A stretch of DNA of 64,000 bases from Bacillota bacterium (GCA_023390655.1 JAEWCL010000024.1:109943-173942), one strand, 5' to 3'; numbered from the stretch's first letter, positions 17,098 through 25,385 are shown. Notes: a model not told the origin generated them from the letters alone. Numbers and translations: made by a program.

Positions 17098-18210
17098 TTA
17101 TACCCGAATGCGCGCTGGCGCGGTAAACGGCTTTTTCGGGGTCACTTCGTCGATAGGGCCGCCGCCCAGGCACGTTTCGCCGTCATAAAACACAGCCCAT
17201 TGGCCCAAAGTTACTGCGCGCTGGGGCTCTAAAAACGTCACGCGCGCACCCTCGCCGTCTACAAAGACTTCCACGCGCTGGTCCGGCTGGCGGTAGCGGG
17301 ACTTTGCCGTGCAGGAAAATTGTTTCGCAGGCGCTTCCCCTGCGATCCAGTTGACTTTTTTGCTGAAAAGAGCTGTCGAATACAGCTCGTCCTGCTCACC
17401 CTGCTGTACGATTAGGCGATTGTGTTCCATATCCTTGCCGATGACAAACCAGCTTTCTCCCGAGCCTTCTTTTCTGCCGCCGATCCTTAACCCCTTTCTC
17501 TGGCCCGGCGTATAATACATCAGGCCGTCGTGGCGGCCGATGACGCGTCCGGAAAGGTCTACCATATCTCCGGGCTGCGCGGGCAGGAACTGCATCAAAA
17601 ATTGTTTGAAATTCCGCTCGCCGATAAAGCAGACGCCGGTGCTGTCCTTTTTATCCGCGTTGATGAGGCCGTGCTCGCGCGCAATGCGCCGTACCTCGCC
17701 TTTTTCAAGCTCCCCAATCGGGAACAGAACACCCGTGAGCTGGCGCTGGGTCAGCCCCGCCAAAAAGTAGGTCTGGTCCTTGTTGGCATCCATTGCGCGC
17801 AACAGGCGCACCCGCCCCCCGTTATGCGCCGTACGGGCATAATGGCCGGTTGCAAGGTGCTCCATATCCGCCGTATGGGACAGCTCCAAAAACGAGCGGA
17901 ACTTGATTTCCGCATTGCACAGGATATCCGGGTTGGGCGTGCGCCCCAGCCGGTATTCCGAAAGAAAATAGGAGAACACGCGCTCCCGGTACTCTTTTGC
18001 GAAGTTGACGGTGTAGTACGGGATACCAATGTTATCCGCAACGCGGCGGACGTCCTCGTAATCCTCCGCAGCGGTACAGACGCCGTCCTCCCCCTCTTCC
18101 TCCCAGTTTTTCATAAAAACGCCCACGACCTCATGGCCCTGCTGCTTTAACAGCAAGGCCGCAACGGCGGAGTCCACCCCGCCGGACATCCCAACCATAA
18201 TACGCGCCAT
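17098..18210 (-). CDS. mnmA: tRNA-specific 2-thiouridylase MnmA
   Basis: Protein of 370 residues. The PP-loop GMSGGVDSAVAA lies at the N-terminus; both catalytic Cys are present, in NPDILCNAEIKF and STGVCFIGERNF; a C-terminal beta-barrel follows. It thiolates U34 of tRNA-Lys, -Glu and -Gln with sulfur from a desulfurase relay. It starts three bases after the stop of the copper-chaperone-like gene, so the two are co-transcribed. pgk follows about 170 bases downstream in the same direction. Confidence 0.96.
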   Translation of the reverse strand: MARIMVGMSGGVDSAVAALLLKQQGHEVVGVFMKNWEEEGEDGVCTAAEDYEDVRRVADNIGIPYYTVNFAKEYRERVFSYFLSEYRLGRTPNPDILCNAEIKFRSFLELSHTADMEHLATGHYARTAHNGGRVRLLRAMDANKDQTYFLAGLTQRQLTGVLFPIGELEKGEVRRIAREHGLINADKKDSTGVCFIGERNFKQFLMQFLPAQPGDMVDLSGRVIGRHDGLMYYTPGQRKGLRIGGRKEGSGESWFVIGKDMEHNRLIVQQGEQDELYSTALFSKKVNWIAGEAPAKQFSCTAKSRYRQPDQRVEVFVDGEGARVTFLEPQRAVTLGQWAVFYDGETCLGGGPIDEVTPKKPFTAPARIRV

Positions 18211-18213
18211 GTT

Positions 18214-18417
18214 TTATAACACTGCGATGGATTTTACTTCAAAGCCCGCTTCCGAAATGGCCTCTTTGAGCACGTCGGTGCTGCCATCCCACAAAACGTC
18301 GGCGCTGCCCACCTGCACGTCATTCACGGTCGCCTTAAGCTCGTTAAGCGCGTTTGTCACGCTGCGTACGCAGTGCGCGCAACCCATCCCCTCGATTTCA
18401 AGCCTGTAGTGCTTCAT
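18214..18417 (-). CDS. Heavy-metal-associated domain protein (CopZ-like)
   Basis: A single HMA domain of 67 residues, ferredoxin-like fold, with the metal-binding GMGCAHC motif at 10-16 (M-x-C-x-x-C). Such proteins carry Cu(I) to ATPases or repressors in the cytoplasm. The reading frame runs further upstream, but AAAGGAAC precedes this ATG. No copper ATPase or repressor lies nearby; instead it is tightly coupled to mnmA (three-base gap), so its partner is unclear. A 7-base inverted repeat (GGCGCTT/AAGCGCC) lies in its leader. Confidence 0.85.
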   Translation of the reverse strand: MKHYRLEIEGMGCAHCVRSVTNALNELKATVNDVQVGSADVLWDGSTDVLKEAISEAGFEVKSIAVL

Positions 18418-18635
18418 TCCATTGTTCCTTTCCGGCGCTTTCAAGCGCCAAGGCTGTTTCAACCAGTATACCACGAAGGGCAAAAAACATGAATGCGCCT
18501 AATCTTCATGGATTGCAAAGAAATTGAAAAAACAGTGCGGCTTTGCGTTGTAACCAATTTTTACGGCCTTGCGTACTATATACCATCGGCGTCGAAACCA
18601 GCGCCAATCGCTCAAAAAACAAGGAGGCTTTTTGT

Positions 18636-18860
18636 ATGGGCTGTTTCAATTGCAACACTGGAGATAACAACTGGTGGATCATCATCCTGTTGCTCTTGCT
18701 CTGCTGCAGCGAAGATAATGCTTGCATCAACAGCATTCGCAACTGCGTCTGCGGCGATAACCTGATCTGGATCCTTGCGTTGCTGTTCCTCTGCAACGGC
18801 AACTGCGGCAACCGCGATACCTGCGGCACCCGGGACACCTGCGGCTGCGGCTGCAACTAA
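18636..18860 (+). CDS. Small Cys-rich membrane-type protein
   Basis: Protein of 74 residues with 13 Cys (17 percent). Two very hydrophobic stretches (WWIIILLLLLCC at 13-24 and LIWILALLFLC at 43-53) alternate with Cys/Asn/Gly-rich segments and a C-terminal run of Cys-Gly repeats (63-73). A strong AAGGAGG lies ten bases before ATG and a terminator follows, so it is a real single-gene unit. It resembles the loosely named high-cysteine (chorion-class HCB-like) small proteins of Clostridia, which have no known function; a spore-coat, metal-binding or membrane role are all possible. Confidence 0.75.
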   Translation: MGCFNCNTGDNNWWIIILLLLLCCSEDNACINSIRNCVCGDNLIWILALLFLCNGNCGNRDTCGTRDTCGCGCN

Positions 18861-18888
18861 GAAAAACTGATCGGTAAGTAGAGATAAA

Positions 18889-18917
18889 CAGGATGCATAT
18901 GCATCCTGTTTTTTTAT
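18889..18917 (+). terminator. Terminator of the Cys-rich gene
   Basis: Perfect 22-base palindrome (arms ACAGGATGCAT / ATGCATCCTGT) followed by seven T. Confidence 0.85.
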
Positions 18918-18999
18918 AGAAGAAGTGCCGCAGGCGCTCTCAGGAGTACGGGAAGCATCTGTCAAGTAAAATTACCGTATATTTTCTTTTCACCAATAC

Positions 19000-19028
19000 T
19001 TGACCAGAATAATGGGAAATGGTATAAC
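19000..19028 (+). promoter_or_regulatory. Sigma-A promoter of the ECF S-component gene
   Basis: TTGACC, 17-base spacer, TATAAC, about 30 bases before the gene. I see no riboswitch between promoter and gene: the leader is too short. Confidence 0.8.
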
Positions 19029-19058
19029 GGTTCAAAAGGGTAAGGAGGACGATGCTTT

Positions 19059-19547
19059 TTGAATACACAAAAACCGGTCAACCGTTTGGCGCTTGCAGGG
19101 CTCTTAGCGGCGGTCGTTGTCATATTGACCATTGTTACCTATTTCCCGATTCCCGGCGTAGCGGGCGCATACATCAACCTTGGTGATGTGGGCGTCTATC
19201 TTTGCGCATTCCTTTTAGGGTCTCCCTGGGGCGCGCTTACGGCTGCCGTCGGCAGTGGGCTTGCGGACCTTCTCCTAGGCAGCGCAATCTATGCCGGCCC
19301 CACCTTCGTCATCAAGGGCTGTATGGCGCTTGTGGCGTCCCTTCTCATCTCTCGTTGGAAAAAGCCTTTTCCTGCCGTGCTGTGCGCAGGCATCCTGATG
19401 CCCGCAGGCTATTTTATATTTGAAACCTTCCTGTATGGCGCGGCAACTGCCGCGGTGAGCCTGCCGCTCAACGGCATCCAGTATGCTGTAGGCGTATTGC
19501 TGGGCTTCGCTGCAATCCGGCTTTCAGAAAGGCTCCTTCACCGCTAA
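19059..19547 (+). CDS. ECF transporter S component
   Basis: Protein of 162 residues with about five to six membrane helices. The segment AYINLGDVGVYLCAFLLG and the following GSGLADLLLG are typical of the ECF S-component family (substrate-binding subunits of group II energy-coupling-factor vitamin importers), which share an EcfA-EcfT module encoded elsewhere. The start is TTG, ten bases after TAAGGAGG; an ATG seven bases upstream is out of frame. The substrate is not indicated: no riboswitch or biosynthetic gene is adjacent. Confidence 0.85.
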   Translation: MNTQKPVNRLALAGLLAAVVVILTIVTYFPIPGVAGAYINLGDVGVYLCAFLLGSPWGALTAAVGSGLADLLLGSAIYAGPTFVIKGCMALVASLLISRWKKPFPAVLCAGILMPAGYFIFETFLYGAATAAVSLPLNGIQYAVGVLLGFAAIRLSERLLHR

Positions 19548-19560
19548 TATTCAGTACGCA

Positions 19561-19595
19561 AAACGCCTTCCCGTATCACTGCGGGAAGGCGTTTT
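19561..19595 (+). terminator. Terminator of the ECF S-component gene
   Basis: Thirteen-base perfect stem AAACGCCTTCCCG / CGGGAAGGCGTTT, eight-base loop, T run; it can serve both this gene and the convergent hemerythrin gene. Confidence 0.9.
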
Positions 19596-19617
19596 TCATA
19601 TTTCTAACATTCCGGAA

Positions 19618-20025
19618 TTATTTGAGCGTCTTTGCGTAATCGCCGATCTTTTTGTCCATGCCCGAAATATGCTGGGTCAGCCACTGGATCATCACCTGGT
19701 TTGCTTCGAGGATAACCAGGATATTGCCGCCGGACTTGTCGTATTCTTCCTTGAGTTTTTTCAGGCGGGCAAGAAAATCCGTATGTGCTTTCTTCTGCAG
19801 CTCGTAATCCGGATACTTGATGGAGAGCATATAGCGCTCCTCATCCGAAAAGTGCAGCTTCGTGTAGCTGTCCAAAAACCCCAGCAGTTCTCCGATATAC
19901 TCGGCGGATTTGCGGTTTTTGCCCGCCTCAAACAATGCGTCCGCCTTGTCAAACCAGGTTTTGTGCTGGTCGTCAATCGCTGCAACTCCAACGGAAAGAT
20001 TCGGTGTCCACGGCATATCAAACAC
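19618..20025 (-). CDS. Bacteriohemerythrin
   Basis: Hemerythrin-fold protein of 135 residues, a four-helix bundle that binds O2 at a non-haem di-iron site. Ligand positions visible are His21, His58, Glu62, His81, His119 and Asp124. The seventh usual ligand, the His four residues before His81, is Gln77 here. In anaerobes these proteins are thought to sense or buffer O2 or iron. It is a single cytoplasmic domain with no fusion. No partner gene is evident; neighbours are convergent or separated by spacers. Confidence 0.9.
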   Translation of the reverse strand: MFDMPWTPNLSVGVAAIDDQHKTWFDKADALFEAGKNRKSAEYIGELLGFLDSYTKLHFSDEERYMLSIKYPDYELQKKAHTDFLARLKKLKEEYDKSGGNILVILEANQVMIQWLTQHISGMDKKIGDYAKTLK

Positions 20026-20115
20026 ATCCTTTCAGTAATACCTTAGCTTATATATCGGATGTATTTCCGGCGAATTTACCGCGATTTCAAAATAAGCCCG
20101 CTATAACGGTAAAAC

Positions 20116-20934
20116 CTATACGCCAATAAACCGCTCGATCACATGTGCCACGCCATCCTCCTCATTGGAGTGCGTCACAAAATGCGCGAGTTCCTTCACA
20201 GCGGAACGCGCATTTTCCATCGCAACGCTCAACCCCGCGATGCGCAGCATGGGAAGGTCGTTCATACCGTCCCCGCAGGCAATCATATGTTCCCGTTTGG
20301 CACCAAGATACGCTAACAGCACATCAAGCGCAAACGCCTTATCCACACCAAGCGGCATGACTTCAATAAAAGGCGGTTCGGAACCGAAGATGTTGAGTTC
20401 ATCCCGAAAGCGCTCCTTTAATTCCAGCATCGCACGCTGCGCCTCTTCCGGCTCGCCTACGAGCATCATCTTTTCGATGGGATAGTCGATAGCGCCTGCA
20501 AGATCCGCGACATGGCGGATGGGAAGCCTGTTGTTGTACGCCTCCATGTGCACATAGCGGTTGTCGGGAGACGGGGTGATGACGCCTTTCTCATCATAGG
20601 CCAGCGGATGTACCGGCTTGCCTTTTGCCCACGCGCATATGGTATTGACAGTACCTTCGGGAAGATACCGGCGGAATACGGGCGTTTGCGTACGGCATTC
20701 CAAAATGAGCGCGCCATTATAGCAGAGGATATAGCCGCCCAGGCGGTCGAGTTCAAGCTCCCGCGCCACCGGCGCTACGCCGATGAGCGGCCTTCCCGAT
20801 GCAAGAACGACAGCGACGCCGGCGTCGATCGCGCGGCGGAGCGCTTCCTTTGTGCGCGGAGTCACCTCTTTTTTTGCGTTGGTCAGCGTGCCGTCAAGAT
20901 CCAGCGCCAGCACGCGGTACTTAAGTTGCTGCAT
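20116..20934 (-). CDS. Cof-type HAD-IIB phosphatase
   Basis: Protein of 272 residues. HAD motif I is LDLDGTLTN near residue 10-18, motif II is LASGRP, motif III is the Lys in GVDKAFAL and motif IV is CGDGMNDLPML; a type IIB cap sits between. Cof-type enzymes hydrolyse phosphorylated sugars, nucleotides and cofactor intermediates such as pyridoxal phosphate or FMN. The substrate is not readable. A GGAAGG ribosome site and its own promoter (20967-20996) mark a single gene. Confidence 0.93.
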   Translation of the reverse strand: MQQLKYRVLALDLDGTLTNAKKEVTPRTKEALRRAIDAGVAVVLASGRPLIGVAPVARELELDRLGGYILCYNGALILECRTQTPVFRRYLPEGTVNTICAWAKGKPVHPLAYDEKGVITPSPDNRYVHMEAYNNRLPIRHVADLAGAIDYPIEKMMLVGEPEEAQRAMLELKERFRDELNIFGSEPPFIEVMPLGVDKAFALDVLLAYLGAKREHMIACGDGMNDLPMLRIAGLSVAMENARSAVKELAHFVTHSNEEDGVAHVIERFIGV

Positions 20935-20966
20935 GAAAACCTTCCTTTTTTCCTGTTGTGTGTACC

Positions 20967-20996
20967 ATCATAGCAAAATGGCGGCCCCTGCCACAA
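20967..20996 (-). promoter_or_regulatory. Sigma-A promoter of the HAD gene
   Basis: Minus strand TTGTGG, 18-base spacer, TATGAT. Confidence 0.55.
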
Positions 20997-21056
20997 GCGA
21001 AACATAAAAGAAATCGCCGCCATGCAATTGCCGATGCATAGCGCATATGTACTTCT

Positions 21057-21145
21057 TAAGGTATCGCCGCCTATGGCGGCGACGAGAAATTATTTTAATA
21101 GCGGGAGGGCTTCGCTCCCCGCACCCCCTGAGATGTGCCCCTCCC
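21057..21145. repeat. Hairpin-rich intergenic element
   Basis: Stem TCGCCGCC / GGCGGCGA (loop TAT) is followed by GCGGGAG-N7-CTCCCCGC and then a C-rich stretch. The second part (stem with a CTTCGC loop followed by an ACCCC/CACCCC run) resembles the end of the pgk-tpiA element, suggesting one dispersed repeat family. Apart from this and the two promoters, the 475-base gap 20935-21409 shows no gene. Confidence 0.5.
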
Positions 21146-21330
21146 CAAAGAAAGCGGACAGCTGTGTGTACAACAAAAAAGATGTGCTCAAATTCCTGTC
21201 CAACACACAAACATGCATCCAGGATAGCTCCCCATAACAAAAAATCCATGCTAGTTCATTCTTTACCATTGCAACTTCGAACACGCCGCTCCAAAGGCAG
21301 CTATCTCAAAAAGCAATCATCGCGTTCTGT

Positions 21331-21350
21331 ACATCTGTCTATACAGCTGT
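21331..21350. promoter_or_regulatory. NiaR-like operator of the NAD operon
   Basis: Twenty-base palindrome, ACA-N-CTGT-N-TA-N-ACAG-N-TGT, 16 of 20 positions symmetric, abutting the -35 box of the niaR-nadABC promoter. The first gene of the operon encodes the matching regulator, so autoregulated niacin-responsive repression is expected (family knowledge). Confidence 0.7.
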
Positions 21351-21377
21351 TGCTTTTGGGTTCCATATGGTTATAAT
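21350..21377 (+). promoter_or_regulatory. Sigma-A promoter of niaR-nadABC
   Basis: TTGCTT, 16-base spacer, TATAAT, overlapping the right end of the palindrome. Confidence 0.8.
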
Positions 21378-21409
21378 AGAACATACTTACGCGAAAAGAG
21401 GAGCCGATT

Positions 21410-21928
21410 TTGGATACCGAGGAACGGCGCAAACACATAGGACGGCTGATTGCGGCAGCTGCCTGCCCCGTAACAGGCAGCGAGCTTGCCGCGCGCATGG
21501 GCGTCACCCGGCAAGTGGTCGTACAGGATGTAGCGTTGCTGCGCGCCGGCGGCGCCCCCATACTCGCAACGCCATCCGGCTACGTCTGGGTGGATAAGGC
21601 TGCGGTCCCAAGGCCGGTGCGTGTGCTTTCCTGCAAGCACGCCACACTCGAAGGCGCCAGGGAAGAGCTGATGATCATTGTCCGCACGGGCGGTATCGTA
21701 CGGGATGTGATTGTGGAGCACCCGATTTATGGAGAGCTTTCAGGCTCGCTTCTTTTGCGCACGCCCGAGTCTGTGGAAGCGCTGGTGGGCGAGCTTGGCC
21801 GCCCCGGCGTACAGATGCTTTCCACCATGACGGGCGGCATCCACATGCACACCATCGAAGCGCCAAGCGAACGGATATTGGATGAAATCGAGCAGGCGCT
21901 CCTGGAGGCGGGCATACTGATTTCATAA
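21410..21928 (+). CDS. niaR: NiaR-type transcriptional repressor of NAD synthesis
   Basis: Protein of 172 residues: an N-terminal winged helix-turn-helix of the HTH_11 type (about 5-60, with TGSELAARMGVTRQVVVQDVA) and a C-terminal 3H domain (about 68-170) with its conserved His in CKHATLEG, VEHPIYG and GGIHMHT, the metal and nicotinate-binding positions. NiaR (YrxA) represses NAD biosynthesis and niacin uptake genes when nicotinate is plentiful. The start is TTG after an AGAGGAG ribosome site. It is the first gene of the nadA-nadB-nadC operon. Confidence 0.9.
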   Translation: MDTEERRKHIGRLIAAAACPVTGSELAARMGVTRQVVVQDVALLRAGGAPILATPSGYVWVDKAAVPRPVRVLSCKHATLEGAREELMIIVRTGGIVRDVIVEHPIYGELSGSLLLRTPESVEALVGELGRPGVQMLSTMTGGIHMHTIEAPSERILDEIEQALLEAGILIS

Positions 21929-21998
21929 TCGTTACATGTCCGTCCTACAGGACGCGCCGATACAAATGGTTGATGAAACACGAAAGGGAATACGCATC

Positions 21999-22904
21999 AT
22001 GGAAGCCGTACAAGCGATACAACAACTTAAAAAAGAGCGCAATGCGCTGATCCTGGCGCATTTTTATCAGTTGGGGGAGATCCAGGACATTGCCGACGTT
22101 GTGGGCGATTCTCTGGAGCTTGCAAAAGCCGCGCGGGACGCAAAAGAGGACGTGATTGTATTTTGCGGCGTCCGGTTTATGGCGGAAACGGCAAAGATTT
22201 TAAATCCCGACAAGACCGTTCTGCTGCCTGCGCTTGACGCGGGCTGTCCCATGGCGGATATGATCACAGCCGAAGAGGTGCTGCGCTTAAGGGAAGAGCA
22301 TCCCAATGCCGCCGTTATGTGCTATGTGAACTCGGATGTTGCCGTCAAGGCCGTCAGCGACATCTGCTGCACCTCCTCCAACGCGTTAAAAATCGCGATG
22401 TCCCTGGAAGAAGAGGAAATCATATTTGTGCCCGACCAGTGTCTGGGCAGCTATATCGCGCAGTTCCTGCCGCAAAAGCGTTTTATCCTTGCGGAAGGGT
22501 TCTGCCCCACACATTGCCGCATCAAGCCTGAGGATGTGATTGCGGCGCGAAAAATTCTGCCCAACGCAAAGGTGCTCGTCCATCCGGAATGCCTGCCGGA
22601 CGTGGTTTCCCTTTCCGATTTTGCGGGCAGCACCTCGCAGATTATCGCGGAAGCCATGCGCTCGGACGCAAAGGAATTTTTGATCGGCACCGAGGAAGGC
22701 GTGCTGCACCGGCTCAATACGCTCTGCCCGGATAAGAAGTTTTATAATACCGGAAGAACACAGGTCTGCCCGAACATGAAAAAGACGCGCCTTGAGAACG
22801 TACTTTTCGCCCTTGAACGGATGCAGCATGAGATCACCGTGGAGGAAACGCTTGCACAGCAAGCGCTCAAAAGTCTCAACCGAATGTTCTCCGTCCCTGT
22901 ATAA
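21999..22904 (+). CDS. nadA: Quinolinate synthase
   Basis: Protein of 301 residues, normal for NadA. The three Cys that hold its [4Fe-4S] cluster are recognised in DAGCPMAD, VHPECLPDV and TQVCPNMKKT. It condenses iminoaspartate with dihydroxyacetone phosphate to quinolinate. The open frame reaches 21936, but only the ATG at 21999 has a ribosome site (AAAGGGA). The cluster is oxygen-labile, fitting an anaerobe. nadB follows after 14 bases. Confidence 0.97.
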   Translation: MEAVQAIQQLKKERNALILAHFYQLGEIQDIADVVGDSLELAKAARDAKEDVIVFCGVRFMAETAKILNPDKTVLLPALDAGCPMADMITAEEVLRLREEHPNAAVMCYVNSDVAVKAVSDICCTSSNALKIAMSLEEEEIIFVPDQCLGSYIAQFLPQKRFILAEGFCPTHCRIKPEDVIAARKILPNAKVLVHPECLPDVVSLSDFAGSTSQIIAEAMRSDAKEFLIGTEEGVLHRLNTLCPDKKFYNTGRTQVCPNMKKTRLENVLFALERMQHEITVEETLAQQALKSLNRMFSVPV

Positions 22905-22918
22905 CGGGAAGAGGTTTT

Positions 22919-24463
22919 ATGAGAATACCAATCTTGCAAACAGCCGTAACGAGCGCGCAGTCCATGGAAACGGATGTATTAATCGCAGGCTGCGGGGCTG
23001 CGGGGCTGTATGCGGCATTATCGCTTCCTTCCCATTTTCGCTGCACGATCCTCAATAAGGCGGGCGAAGACGTCAGCAATTCCATGTATGCGCAGGGCGG
23101 CATTTCCGCCGTTACGCAATATGATGAAACGCTATGGGGGCGGCATATCCTTGATACGCTCACGGCGGGCGCGGGGCTGTGCGATGAGGACGCGGTGCGC
23201 GTGCTTGTGACGGAAGCGGCTGAGAATATGGAGCGGCTGATTGCCCTTGGCGTTCCGTTCGACCGCAAGGACGGGGAGCTGTTGCGCACGCGCGAGGGCG
23301 GGCATACCGAGCGGCGCATCCTCCATTGCGGTGGGGACGCCACCGGCCTATATCTGACCCGGGCGCTCCTGGAGCAGGCAAAGCGGCAAGAAAACGTCCG
23401 CTTTGTGCATGGTGCGCTGCTGACCGACATTCTAACGAATGCGGACGGCGTTACCGGCGCGCTTACGCTCATTGGGGACAACCATACGCTGCACATCAAA
23501 ACACGCCGGATTTTGCTTGCAACCGGCGGCATCGGGCGCGTGTATGAAGAGAGCACCAACGCGCTGTGCGCCACGGGGGACGGCATGGCGGCGGCGCTGC
23601 GCGCGGGGGTTGCGCTCAAGGATATGGAATTTGTACAATTCCACCCCACCGTGCTTGTCGGGCCGACGGAGGATGGACGCTCGTTTTTGGTTTCCGAAGC
23701 CCTGCGGGGAGAGGGCGCGCGCCTTGTCAACAGCAGGGGGGACTATTTCATGCAGGGCAAGCATCCTATGGCAGATCTTGCCCCGCGCGACATTGTAGCG
23801 CGCGCCATTTTTAAGGAGCTTGCGGACTCCGGGGAAAAGCTGGCGTACCTTGATATCACCCACCAGCCGCGCGCATTTTTAGAGGAGCGCTTCCCCACCA
23901 TATTTCAGGAATGCCTGCGCCGCGGCATCGATCTTTCAAAAGACCGCATTCCCGTCCACCCCATCCAGCACTACATGATGGGCGGCATTGCGACCGGCCT
24001 CTATGGAGAAACGTCCCTGCCCGGCCTCTACGCCTGCGGGGAGACCGCCTGCACGGGTGTACACGGTGCAAACCGGCTTGCGAGCAATTCGCTGCTCGAA
24101 TGCATCGTATTCTCGCGCCGCGCCGCAGTGCACGCGGCAAATCTCATCCTGCCCGACGCGCCGCCCGGCTACATGCTTTGCTGCGAAGGGGACCCCGAGC
24201 TTGCAAGCTACGAGGGCCTCAAAGCGCGCATCCGCGCCATTATGCGCATGCGCTGCGGCATCATCCGCGAGGAAGCGGGGCTGCTGGAGGCCGTCAGAGA
24301 ACTTCAGGACACAGAAGAACTGCTCAAAAAAACGAGTATCCATACAAAAGACGCCGTGGAAACGCTCAACATGGCGCAGGTGGCGCTTTCCATCGCAACC
24401 GCCGCACAGGCGCGTAAAACGAGCATCGGCGCACATTACAGAAGCGATAGCAAGGAGGAATAA
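22919..24463 (+). CDS. nadB: L-aspartate oxidase
   Basis: Flavoprotein of 514 residues. The N-terminal FAD-binding AGCGAAGLYAAL, the SMYAQGGISAV active-site segment, HPTVL and the C-terminal EACTGVHGANRLASNSLLE-like stretch (here ETACTGVHGANRLASNS) are typical of the succinate dehydrogenase/fumarate reductase flavoprotein family and of NadB. It oxidises aspartate to iminoaspartate, using fumarate as acceptor when oxygen is absent. It acts with NadA in the cytoplasm. nadC begins four bases after its stop. Confidence 0.96.
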   Translation: MRIPILQTAVTSAQSMETDVLIAGCGAAGLYAALSLPSHFRCTILNKAGEDVSNSMYAQGGISAVTQYDETLWGRHILDTLTAGAGLCDEDAVRVLVTEAAENMERLIALGVPFDRKDGELLRTREGGHTERRILHCGGDATGLYLTRALLEQAKRQENVRFVHGALLTDILTNADGVTGALTLIGDNHTLHIKTRRILLATGGIGRVYEESTNALCATGDGMAAALRAGVALKDMEFVQFHPTVLVGPTEDGRSFLVSEALRGEGARLVNSRGDYFMQGKHPMADLAPRDIVARAIFKELADSGEKLAYLDITHQPRAFLEERFPTIFQECLRRGIDLSKDRIPVHPIQHYMMGGIATGLYGETSLPGLYACGETACTGVHGANRLASNSLLECIVFSRRAAVHAANLILPDAPPGYMLCCEGDPELASYEGLKARIRAIMRMRCGIIREEAGLLEAVRELQDTEELLKKTSIHTKDAVETLNMAQVALSIATAAQARKTSIGAHYRSDSKEE

Positions 24464-24467
24464 CCCT

Positions 24468-25301
24468 ATGCAAATTCCCGGCATGGAAGAGATCATCCGT
24501 CTGGCACTTTCAGAGGACATCGGCGGCGGAGACGTCACCTCGCTTTCCACCGTACCCGAGGCGAACACGAGCCGCGGCAAATTGATCGCCAAGGAGCCGC
24601 TCACCGTATGTGGGCTGCCCGCATTCGAGCGTGTGTTTGAACTCATTGACCCGCGCGTTGTTGTCACCCCGCTTGTGAGTGATGGCGATCATGTCAAAAA
24701 GGGCGATGTCATCGCCACCATAGAAGGTCCCGCGCGCGGGATACTCACCGGCGAGCGTACGGCGTTAAACCTGCTGCAGCGTCTTTCCGGCGTCGCCACA
24801 AAAACCAGCGAGGCTGTGAGCCAGGTGGCGGGCACCAAGGCCCTGATCGTGGATACCCGCAAAACCACGCCCGGCATGCGCGGCCTTGAAAAATACGCGG
24901 TGCGCATGGGCGGCGGCGCCAACCACCGTACCGGCCTCTATGACGGGGTACTCATCAAGGACAACCACATCCGCGCGGCGGGCGGCATCACGCAGGCTAT
25001 CGAAAATGCGCGCAAGGCTGCACACCATCTTTTAAAAATTGAGGTGGAAGTCGAAAACTTCGAACAGCTGGAAGAAGCGCTGCAGGCCGAGGCCGATACC
25101 ATTATGCTCGACAACATGTCGCTTGCGGATATGGCGGAAGCCGTGCTCCGGGTCAATGGCCGGGCGCTGACGGAAGCCTCCGGCAACATGGGCGAGCGGG
25201 ATTTGAGGGAAGTCGCAAATACCGGGGTGGATATCATCTCCATCGGCGCGCTCACACATTCCGCACGGGCAATGGACATCAGCCTGCGGTTTGAGTGGTA
25301 G
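24468..25301 (+). CDS. nadC: Nicotinate-nucleotide pyrophosphorylase (quinolinate phosphoribosyltransferase)
   Basis: Protein of 277 residues, normal length. Motifs include LSEDIGGGDVTS at the N-terminus, the phosphoribosyl-binding VDTRKTTPGMRGLEKYAV, MGGGANHRTGLYD with the catalytic His/Arg, IKDNHI and the C-terminal ISIGALTHSARAMDISL. It decarboxylates and phosphoribosylates quinolinate to nicotinate mononucleotide. AAGGAGG lies nine bases before ATG. The in-frame sequence reading back into nadB is a shadow. Last gene of the operon. Confidence 0.97.
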   Translation: MQIPGMEEIIRLALSEDIGGGDVTSLSTVPEANTSRGKLIAKEPLTVCGLPAFERVFELIDPRVVVTPLVSDGDHVKKGDVIATIEGPARGILTGERTALNLLQRLSGVATKTSEAVSQVAGTKALIVDTRKTTPGMRGLEKYAVRMGGGANHRTGLYDGVLIKDNHIRAAGGITQAIENARKAAHHLLKIEVEVENFEQLEEALQAEADTIMLDNMSLADMAEAVLRVNGRALTEASGNMGERDLREVANTGVDIISIGALTHSARAMDISLRFEW

Positions 25302-25324
25302 GCTCAAAGGTTTTCATCTACACA

Positions 25325-25372
25325 AAAGAGCTTCCGCACAGCGCCAGTAGGCGCTGCACGGAAGCTCTTTTT
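25325..25372 (+). terminator. Terminator of the nad operon
   Basis: Long two-part stem: AAAGAGCTTCCG / CGGAAGCTCTTT enclosing CAGCGCC-AGTA-GGCGCTG, followed by T. Confidence 0.9.
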
Positions 25373-25385
25373 AAGTCCACAGCTA

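Noticed and set aside
18919..19058. Riboswitch in front of the ECF S-component gene
   Set aside because: The promoter lies only about 30 bases before the gene, leaving no room for an aptamer.
23988..24467. N-terminal extension of nadC into nadB
   Set aside because: Out of frame with nadB and without similarity; AAGGAGG marks the ATG at 24468 and the resulting length is normal for NadC.
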